A DNA stretch of 10,711 nucleotides, from contig SLDF01000371.1 in assembly GCA_007125435.1 (NCBI GenBank), positions 1-10,711 of the forward strand, read 5' to 3'. This document shows positions 5,570-10,711 of the stretch, piece after piece; the first letter of the stretch is position 1; every line of letters begins with the position of its first letter. The position numbers and the translations under genes were made by a program. Origin of the DNA: Saprospiraceae bacterium. Lineage in GTDB: Bacteria; Bacteroidota; Bacteroidia; Chitinophagales; Saprospiraceae. The notes beneath the pieces were generated by a model. The model saw nothing but the letters and a program-made list of their open reading frames with translations. It searched no databases and was not told where the DNA came from.

Positions 5570-7225
5570 ATGATGGAAATGTCAATTATAGGTTTAGTGG
5601 GCGGTGCCGTTGTTGGTTTCTTAATTGCCTTTGTCCTTACAAGAAGGAGTACAAAAGGCAAAATCGAAGAAATCAACCAAAAAGCTGACCTGGTCATTCA
5701 AGAAGCCAGATTAACAGCTAAGAGGATGACCGATGAAGCTGAAACCAAAGCCGATAAAATCGTATCTAAAGCTGAAGCCAAGCACGACAGTATTAAACAA
5801 AAAAAGATACAGGAAGCGCAAGAGCGATACAGTAAAATGAAGGCTGAAATAGATGAGGCCAGATCACAACACAAAATAGAAGTCAAGGAGAGGGAAGCTA
5901 ATGTCAAGTCGCAAGAAAACGATTTGAGACAACAAAAGAGAGAGTTGCAAAAGGCAATGGATCAATTTGAGTCTAAAGAGCAAGAGATTACTGATTTGAA
6001 GTCTAATCTAGAGAAGCAAATTAAGATTGTAAACAAGAGGAAGGAAGAACTTGACAACGCCAATGAGAAGCGAATTAAAGAGTTAGAAAGTATTGCTAAG
6101 CTCAGTGAGTCTGACGCTAAGGAATTGTTACTGGAAGCTGTAAAAGCAAAAGCTGAGAACGATGCGATGATCATCCGTAAAGATGCCATAGAGCAGGCTA
6201 AATTATCAGCAAATAAAGATGCCAAGAAAATAGTCATCCAGTCCATTCAGCGGATGTGCGCTGAGTATACGATCGAAAACAGTGTTTCTGTCTTTAATTT
6301 GGAATCAGATGATATCAAAGGACAGATCATCGGTCGAGAGGGAAGAAATATCAGAGCACTGGAAGCAGCCACGGGCGCTGAAATCGTTGTTGACGATACA
6401 CCTGAGGCCATTGTTATTTCCTCATTCGATCCAATCAGAAGAGAGATTGCAAGACTTTCTTTGAAGAAGCTCGTAGGAGATGGTCGTATACACCCGGCTA
6501 GAATTGAGGAAGTAGTTGCTAAGACGAAAAAGCAATTAGAAGAACAAATCATCGAGATCGGTCAGCGAACAGTCATCGATCTGGATATTCATGGATTGCC
6601 ATCTGAGCTTGTCAGAATGGTTGGCCGTATGCGCTTTAGATCTTCTTATGGGCAGAATCTACTGAAACACTCTATCGAAACAGCCAACTTGTGCGCCATC
6701 ATGGCAGCTGAGCTTGGTCTTAGCAACAAGCAAATCAAACTTGCCAAGCGAGCAGGTCTCCTCCATGATATAGGAAAAGTAGCTGAGGAAGAGTCAGAAT
6801 TGTCACATGCTATTCTCGGTATGAAGCTTTGTGAAAAGTATAAAGAGAATGAGGCCATCTGTAATGCCGTAGGCGCACACCACGATGAAATAGAGATGAA
6901 CAATATCATTTCTCCAATTACTCAGGCTTGTGATGCCATATCAGGAGCAAGGCCCGGAGCAAGAAGAGAGATATTGGAGAGTTACCTTAAAAGAATCAAC
7001 GAACTGGAAGAATTGGCCATGTCTTATGACGGTGTCCAAAAAGCCTTCGCCATGCAAGCAGGAAGAGAGTTGCGTGTGATCGTTGAAAGTGAAAAAGTGA
7101 GCGACCAATATGCAGATGATCTATCGTTCATGATTTCACAGAAAATACAAGATGAGATGCAGTATCCCGGTCAAATAAGGGTTACGGTCATCAGAGAAAA
7201 GCGGGCAACCTCTTTTGCTCGGTAA
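5570..7225 (+). CDS. rny: Ribonuclease Y
   Basis: RNase Y is a membrane-anchored endoribonuclease that starts mRNA decay. The 551 residues show the full architecture: an N-terminal membrane helix (about 6-24, IIGLVGGAVVGFLIAFVLT); a long charged coiled coil at about 30-220; a KH RNA-binding domain at about 235-300 with IIGREGRNIRALEAATGAE (GREG at 255-258); an HD hydrolase domain at about 360-460 with H367 and the H399-D400 pair in RAGLLHDIGK, plus AHHDE at 436-440; and the C-terminal RNase Y region (MSYDGVQKAFAMQAGRELRVIV). It is slightly longer than the common 510-525 residues; the extra length appears to lie in the coiled coil. The start is ATGATG at 5570; Met4 is also possible. No Shine-Dalgarno is visible. 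The leader contains the candidate structured RNA, and an intrinsic terminator follows 24 bp after the stop. Confidence 0.97.
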   Translation: MMEMSIIGLVGGAVVGFLIAFVLTRRSTKGKIEEINQKADLVIQEARLTAKRMTDEAETKADKIVSKAEAKHDSIKQKKIQEAQERYSKMKAEIDEARSQHKIEVKEREANVKSQENDLRQQKRELQKAMDQFESKEQEITDLKSNLEKQIKIVNKRKEELDNANEKRIKELESIAKLSESDAKELLLEAVKAKAENDAMIIRKDAIEQAKLSANKDAKKIVIQSIQRMCAEYTIENSVSVFNLESDDIKGQIIGREGRNIRALEAATGAEIVVDDTPEAIVISSFDPIRREIARLSLKKLVGDGRIHPARIEEVVAKTKKQLEEQIIEIGQRTVIDLDIHGLPSELVRMVGRMRFRSSYGQNLLKHSIETANLCAIMAAELGLSNKQIKLAKRAGLLHDIGKVAEEESELSHAILGMKLCEKYKENEAICNAVGAHHDEIEMNNIISPITQACDAISGARPGARREILESYLKRINELEELAMSYDGVQKAFAMQAGRELRVIVESEKVSDQYADDLSFMISQKIQDEMQYPGQIRVTVIREKRATSFAR

Positions 7226-7248
7226 TGGCAACGCAAATGAGTCAGTAT

Positions 7249-7279
7249 AAGGCCTCCGATACTTTTCGGGGGCTTTTTT
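7249..7279 (+). terminator. Intrinsic terminator after rny
   Basis: GCCTCCGA (7252-7259) pairs with TCGGGGGC (7266-7273) through one GU pair, enclosing a 6-nt loop, and is followed directly by six T (7274-7279). AAG before the stem can pair with the first T residues. It closes the pheT-rny block. It lies inside the apparent upstream extension of the metalloprotease frame, which shows that extension is not translated. Confidence 0.88.
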
Positions 7280-7303
7280 ATGTTACTTTTGAAGATTCTT
7301 TCA

Positions 7304-7311
7304 TATATTTG
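7304..7311 (+). promoter_or_regulatory. Possible -7 promoter box for the M48 protease gene
   Basis: TATATTTG fits the Bacteroidota TAnnTTTG box and lies after the rny terminator and about 100 bp before the protease ATG. The TTTTG upstream (7287-7291) is only 12 nt away, too close for a proper -33 element. The gene needs a promoter in this interval, but this particular box is tentative. Confidence 0.28.
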
Positions 7312-7410
7312 GATAGATCTAATGGAGGGCGTAATAATTCAGAATTACTGACTATCGGTATGTATTTTTTGGATTCAAAATTTCGTTTTCATCTCGATAA
7401 AAAACTCAAT

Positions 7411-8871
7411 ATGAAAAGTACTTATGTTTTTGTTTACGGTCTATTGTTATCTCTACTTCTCAGTGCCTGCGCTAAAAACCCGGTAACTGGCAAGAGAGAA
7501 TTGGTATTCATCTCTGAAAAACGGGAAGTCGCCATGGGTAAAGAATATGATCCGCAGATCGTCGGCATGTTCGGTCTATATGAAGACCCAAAGATACAAG
7601 CATTCATAGATGAGAAAGGTCAGGAAATGGCTAAGGTTTCGCATAGGCCACATTTGAATTATGAGTTTAAAATCTTAGACTCGCCTGTCGTCAATGCATT
7701 TGCTGTACCTGGTGGTTATGTTTACTTTACGAGGGGCATCATGGCTCACTTTAGTAATGAAGCTGAGTTTGCCGGTGTACTTGGCCATGAGATTGGACAT
7801 ATTACAGCAAGACATACTGTGAGACAGCAGCGCAATCAATTACTAGCGCAATTAGGCCTGATCGCCGGAATAATTGCAGTGCCTGAAGTAGCCCAGTTTG
7901 CCGAGCCCGCTTCTCAAGGGATTGGCTTATTATTGCTCAGCTTTGGCAGAAATGCCGAAAGAGAATCAGATGAGCTTGGTGTCAGGTATTCAACTAAGGT
8001 CGGCTATGATGCCAGAGAAATGGGTAAGTTTTTCAATACACTTCAGAATTTGCAGACCGATAGTGGGGCAGGTAGTATCCCTAGTTTTTTAAGCACCCAC
8101 CCCGATCCGGGCGAGAGGTTTCAGACCGTTACCAACCTAGCTGAAAAGAAAATAAAAACAATGGGTATACCGGAGCCAAAGGTCAATCGCAATGAATATT
8201 TGAGCCTTATCGATGGACTTATTTATGGCGAGGACCCCAAGCAAGGATTTGTTGAAAACGATAAATTTTATCATCCGGACCTAGCCTTTGTATTTGATGT
8301 GCCTCATGGGTGGAAATACCAAAACTCACCCTCTCAATTTCAAATGGCTTCTGAGGATGGCAAGGGCATGGTTTTGCTGACTTTGGGCCAGGGCGATACG
8401 CCTGCAGCAGCAGCAAATAAAGCGGTAGAAGGCTATAAGCTGGAGGAATCGGCAAGAACCAATGTAACAATAAATGGACTAGAGGCTGTAAGAGTGGAAG
8501 CAAGACAGGTATCGGAACAAAATGTAATAAGGGTCCTAGGCTATTTTATTCGCCATGGAGACTATGTTTATAATATGCTAGGCGTATCTACTAATGAGGA
8601 CTTTGAAAGGTATAGGCCAACATTTGAAAATGCCATTACATCTTTTCAAAGACTGACCGATCAAGAAAAGCTTAATCGTCAGCCTGAACGCATCATCATC
8701 ACTCAAGCTAATCGCACAGGTACACTAGAGAGTTTTCTCAGGGATAACAATATCCCTCAAAACAGACTTAACGAACTGGCCACTTTGAACGGCATGAAAC
8801 TGTCAGACACCGTCGCACAAGGTGACCGACTTAAGCTCGTAGGAAGACGTCAATCAGGATCAATGAAGTGA
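7411..8871 (+). CDS. M48-family zinc metalloprotease lipoprotein with LysM-like C-terminus
   Basis: From ATG 7411 the protein has 486 residues and starts with a lipoprotein signal (MKSTYVFVYGLLLSLLLSAC) with the lipobox cysteine at 20. The open frame continues upstream to 7225, but that part contains the rny terminator, so 7411 is chosen. The protease domain (about 35-245) has HEIGH at 126-130, the third zinc ligand E185 in NAERESDELG, and the STHPDPGER motif at 228-236 typical of the BepA/LoiP-like M48 branch. Residues about 285-415 form a second domain (LAFVFDVPHGWKY, then RVLGYFIRHGDYVYNMLG) that I cannot name. Residues about 428-478 look like a LysM repeat (TLESFLRDNNIPQNRLNELATLNG, then VAQGDRLKLVG), suggesting peptidoglycan contact. 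The family handles periplasmic quality control of outer-membrane proteins; the specific substrate here is unknown. All zinc ligands are present. The gene converges on the small cargo gene, with 81 bp between them. Confidence 0.92.
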   Translation: MKSTYVFVYGLLLSLLLSACAKNPVTGKRELVFISEKREVAMGKEYDPQIVGMFGLYEDPKIQAFIDEKGQEMAKVSHRPHLNYEFKILDSPVVNAFAVPGGYVYFTRGIMAHFSNEAEFAGVLGHEIGHITARHTVRQQRNQLLAQLGLIAGIIAVPEVAQFAEPASQGIGLLLLSFGRNAERESDELGVRYSTKVGYDAREMGKFFNTLQNLQTDSGAGSIPSFLSTHPDPGERFQTVTNLAEKKIKTMGIPEPKVNRNEYLSLIDGLIYGEDPKQGFVENDKFYHPDLAFVFDVPHGWKYQNSPSQFQMASEDGKGMVLLTLGQGDTPAAAANKAVEGYKLEESARTNVTINGLEAVRVEARQVSEQNVIRVLGYFIRHGDYVYNMLGVSTNEDFERYRPTFENAITSFQRLTDQEKLNRQPERIIITQANRTGTLESFLRDNNIPQNRLNELATLNGMKLSDTVAQGDRLKLVGRRQSGSMK

Positions 8872-8952
8872 TTGATATTATAAGCTTCTGTTTGCAATAC
8901 CAAATAGTGGGGAAACAGTATGCATTCACAATGTTTTGATAATGAGGAGGAC

Positions 8953-9633
8953 CTATTGCTTCGTCAAAATATTCGTAGAAGCTTTTCCGCCATTTGTGTC
9001 AAGGATATTGATGATATAGTTGCCGGACTTTAAGTGACTGATATTTATAGGTGTCATACCTGCGAGTCGCTGGCTATGAATAACCTTACCGTCCAAACTG
9101 TAAATCACGACTTCGTGGGCAGCAGGATGCTCCTCTACCATCATAATGTCAGAAGCCGGGTTTGGAAATACTTTTATAGCATTAGTAATACGGACAGCAG
9201 AAGTACTCGACACAGTGCGATTAAAGTAATATACAGCAGAAATAGTATTGTCTTCTGAGGTGGCATCAGTTAATGTAACCTTTACTATAGCATAGCCTTC
9301 AGTATCATTTGGGTAAACATGGACATCCAGATTGCCGTCAGACTCTGCATCAAGCTCAAATCCCATACTATTCACATGCGGAAGGTAGCAAGCATTGACA
9401 TCGCAAACTGCGGTTTGCCACTCTTCTGCCAATTCAATAATTTCCCTTTCCCAGGTCAAATTCACGCCTCTAGCAGATGCGTTAAAAACTGTATTATTTA
9501 ATGCGATATCAAAATCATCAGCGGTTATGCCACTGGTTACCAGAGTATCTGATTCAAACGATAATTGAGCATTAGATACTGAATGTACAATGACTAACAG
9601 AGAGACAAACAAAAAAAAGGAAAAGTACTTCAT
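8953..9633 (-). CDS. Small secreted protein with type IX secretion C-terminal sorting domain
   Basis: The 226-residue protein starts with a Sec signal peptide (MKYFSFFLFVSLLVIVHSVSNAQ, cleavage likely after NAQ at 21-23). Residues about 24-140 form a beta-rich domain with WEREIIELAEEWQTAVCDVNACY, two cysteines (C77, C82) that could form a disulphide, and FELDAESDGNLDVHVYPND. I have seen this layout in Bacteroidota secreted proteins but know no function for it. Residues about 152-226 are a type IX sorting domain: VFPNPASD at 155-162, VIYSLDGKVI, ISHLKSGNYIINI, and the strand end STNILTKQ. The cargo would be exported through the outer membrane with this domain removed. The frame extends to 9708 on a TTG, but the promoter overlaps that site, so ATG 9633 is taken. 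No terminator is evident in the 81-bp gap to the convergent protease gene. Confidence 0.88.
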   Translation of the reverse strand: MKYFSFFLFVSLLVIVHSVSNAQLSFESDTLVTSGITADDFDIALNNTVFNASARGVNLTWEREIIELAEEWQTAVCDVNACYLPHVNSMGFELDAESDGNLDVHVYPNDTEGYAIVKVTLTDATSEDNTISAVYYFNRTVSSTSAVRITNAIKVFPNPASDIMMVEEHPAAHEVVIYSLDGKVIHSQRLAGMTPINISHLKSGNYIINILDTNGGKASTNILTKQ

Positions 9634-9705
9634 GATAAAAAAATTGTAAAAATTAAAGATCGATTCGAAAGTCTGTTTCGTGAATATTATTATTTGTATA
9701 AGTAA

Positions 9706-9736
9706 CAAAGATATTAAACCCCGATGAATTCAGCAA
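9706..9736 (-). promoter_or_regulatory. Bacteroidota-type promoter of the small type IX cargo gene
   Basis: On the minus strand TTG (9736-9734) is followed after exactly 20 nt by TATCTTTG (9713-9706). This fits the Bacteroidota housekeeping sigma pattern of TTG at -33 and TAnnTTTG at -7. Transcription would start near 9700, leaving an AT-rich leader of about 65 nt before ATG 9633. It is the best-formed promoter in the window and supports the chosen start codon. Confidence 0.6.
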
Positions 9737-9840
9737 CTTACACCGTTGATAACCTTTCAATATTAACGTTTTAGCACTGTGCGAATACGCTTTATACCTG
9801 GAAATGAGCTGAGGGATATTGATTTTTATTTCATGTTGCG

Positions 9841-9983
9841 TTGGGCATCACCCTCCTCCTGTTGTCGTCGGGTCGCTATGCTTCGGGGCTCGCTATTCGC
9901 TCGGTCTCGATTTCGCTTAGGCTACATCGAGTCTGGCTCCGCGTCCGCTGCGCCACCCACTCCGCAGCGCTGATGCAATACCG
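9841..9983 (-). repeat. GC-rich dispersed repeat, copy 2 (143 bp), inverted relative to copy 1
   Basis: The minus strand of this segment matches copy 1 (2114-2230) at both ends and in the block GCATAGCGACCCG. Terminal hexamers GCATCA (9845-9850) and TGATGC (9971-9976) form the inverted ends. The middle is about 26 bp longer than in copy 1 and is built from short AGCGA-containing words (GCGAAATCGAG, GCGAATAGCGAG, GCATAGCGACC on the minus strand). It lies between a terminator and the next gene's promoter, an untranscribed or weakly transcribed slot typical of tolerated repeat insertions. It encodes no believable protein. Confidence 0.8.
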
Positions 9984-10054
9984 AAATTAAAGTGCGACAA
10001 TAATACATAGTGAGTTTGTGCCGATTCTGTTTTTATTTGACAGCGTCAGTAGTC

Positions 10055-10089
10055 AAAAAAAGGTGTCACACTTTTTAAGTATGACACCT
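10055..10089 (-). terminator. Strong intrinsic terminator of the Omp28-like gene
   Basis: On the minus strand, AGGTGTCATACTT pairs with AAGTGTGACACCT around an AAA loop, a 13-bp stem with a single GU pair, followed by six T. On the plus strand the same position is a C-A mismatch and the following T-tract is weaker (CTTTTATTT), so the main direction is minus. It lies 26 bp past the stop codon at 10115-10117. Confidence 0.92.
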
Positions 10090-10114
10090 CTTTTATTTAG
10101 GATAAATTAAGTCC

Positions 10115-10711
10115 TTATTGTACCGTAATTTTTCTGCTGGCAATTCTATCGTTCACTTGAACGACAAAGGTATACATACCTGCAGGAAGTTTACTTACAT
10201 TGTAATTGAATGTCGATCTGCCATCAAAAGCACCGATCTCTTTCATATCGATGGTTTGTCCAAGCATATTGACAACGCGAAGTGTAGCAGCGCTGAATTG
10301 CTCTAATTCTATATCTATAGTCACTTCATCCGTAGCTGGGTTTGGATAGACATTGTAGCCAAACTCTAGCTCAGGTGTTTCGACATTTGATGATAATTCA
10401 AATTTCGCTTGCACTGAATTCATAACTTGTCCGGTAGTACCATCTATGACGAGTACAACTGCACTCATATTATCAGGGTTAAAGTTGTTTGGTACTGTGT
10501 ATTCTGTGGAATATGGAACATCCATGCCATCTGATATAGAAGCCGGCACAGAGCCAGCTATGCCATTATACCCGCCGATGATAGCTCTTGAGACTTCATT
10601 GTAAAACATTCTGTCAGCCGGCACAGGGTCGGGTTCTAGTTGCCAGTTAAAGCCATAGCCTACAAGTGGTAGGTTTGCTGCCTGGAAGCTGTAAAAGTTA
10701 GTTTGTGCCCA
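10115..10711 (-). CDS. Omp28-like secreted protein with type IX sorting domain, 5'-truncated by window edge
   Basis: The frame is open from the right edge to the TAA at 10115-10117, giving 198 residues of the C-terminal part; the GTG at 10624 is only an internal codon. Residues about 32-108 (RMFYNEVSRAIIGGYNGIAGSVPASI, then NMSAVVLVIDGTTGQVMNSVQAKF) resemble the end of Omp28-related lipoproteins, where a late beta domain follows a thioredoxin-like part that would lie outside the window. Residues about 118-198 are a type IX sorting domain: YNVYPNPATDEVTI, LRVVNMLGQTI, VSKLPAGMYTFVVQV and the end ASRKITVQ. The product is therefore predicted to be secreted to or past the cell surface. A strong terminator follows. 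The Omp28 assignment is from a partial sequence and moderately sure; the sorting domain is clear. Confidence 0.85.
   Translation of the reverse strand, partial: WAQTNFYSFQAANLPLVGYGFNWQLEPDPVPADRMFYNEVSRAIIGGYNGIAGSVPASISDGMDVPYSTEYTVPNNFNPDNMSAVVLVIDGTTGQVMNSVQAKFELSSNVETPELEFGYNVYPNPATDEVTIDIELEQFSAATLRVVNMLGQTIDMKEIGAFDGRSTFNYNVSKLPAGMYTFVVQVNDRIASRKITVQ

Larger units (their letters stand above)
9634..10114. other. Intergenic region between the two type IX cargo genes
   Basis: This 481-bp stretch lies between two minus-strand genes. It contains, from right to left in the direction of transcription, the terminator of the Omp28-like gene (10055-10089), an inverted copy of the GC-rich repeat (9841-9983), and the promoter of the small cargo gene (9706-9736). 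The stretches 9737-9840 and 9984-10054 show nothing I can assign. The plus-strand frame across the repeat (about 9779-9973) follows the GC-rich repeat composition and is not a credible gene. Confidence 0.7.

Noticed and set aside
6247..6552. Minus-strand frames opposite rny and pheT, some over 100 codons
   Set aside because: They are antisense shadows of well-supported genes, rich in Ser/Leu as expected from the complement of coding DNA, with no starts or motifs of their own.
8887..8924. CTGTTT...AAACAG inverted repeat between the convergent protease and cargo genes as a shared terminator
   Set aside because: There are only 6 AT-rich pairs around a long loop, and no T-run on either side, so it is not convincing.
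9779..9973. Plus-strand 64-codon frame across the GC-rich repeat
   Set aside because: Its composition (Arg/Ser/Ala-rich) follows from the repeat. The same region in copy 1 is not open in the same way, so it is not a gene.
2114..9983. The inverted repeat pair as the ends of one large composite transposon
   Set aside because: The 7.6 kb between them is housekeeping DNA with no transposase, and each copy has its own pair of inverted ends, so they are better read as two independent small elements.
1..10711. Defence system, CRISPR array, prophage, tRNA or rRNA
   Set aside because: I found no spaced direct repeats, nuclease or helicase clusters, phage genes, or tRNA T-arm signature on either strand.

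Overview
The window looks like a chromosomal piece of a Bacteroidota bacterium, most likely near the Saprospiria/Sphingobacteria. The reasons are two secreted proteins with C-terminal type IX secretion sorting domains, exact matches to the Bacteroidota -7 promoter box (TAnnTTTG), almost no Shine-Dalgarno sequences, and the gene order pheT / coiled-coil gene / zapA / rny. Most of it is housekeeping DNA. I see no phage, transposase, CRISPR array, defence cassette, rRNA or tRNA.

Layout. 1-588: 3' end of an uncharacterised gene on the plus strand, open to the left edge. 567-1850: an O-antigen ligase/polymerase-like membrane protein on the minus strand, whose 3' end overlaps the first gene by 22 bp. 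1851-2387: a 537-bp intergenic region with a possible decayed coding tail, a GC-rich dispersed repeat, and a pheT leader with a strong compound hairpin. 2388-7225: a compact plus-strand block of pheT, a 100-residue coiled-coil gene, zapA, a structured non-coding stretch that is a candidate 6S-type RNA, and rny, closed by a clear intrinsic terminator at 7249-7279. 7411-8871: an M48 metalloprotease lipoprotein with a LysM-like C-terminus. 8953-9633: a small secreted type IX cargo protein on the minus strand with the best-formed promoter in the window. 9634-10114: intergenic, holding a second, inverted copy of the GC-rich repeat and a near-perfect terminator. 10115-10711: C-terminal part of an Omp28-like type IX cargo protein, open to the right edge.

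How the genes fit together. The central block joins translation (PheT), Z-ring assembly (ZapA with a possible ZapB-like coiled-coil partner) and mRNA turnover (RNase Y). The spacings of 49, 3 and 94 bp suggest co-transcription, with the structured RNA in the only sizeable gap. The outer genes concern the envelope and exported proteins: the M48 lipoprotein, the membrane glycan enzyme and the type IX cargo.

The points most worth a second look are the zapA-rny structured RNA, the two inverted copies of a dispersed repeat with GCATCA/TGATGC ends, and the compound hairpin just upstream of pheT. No clearly new multi-gene system is visible.
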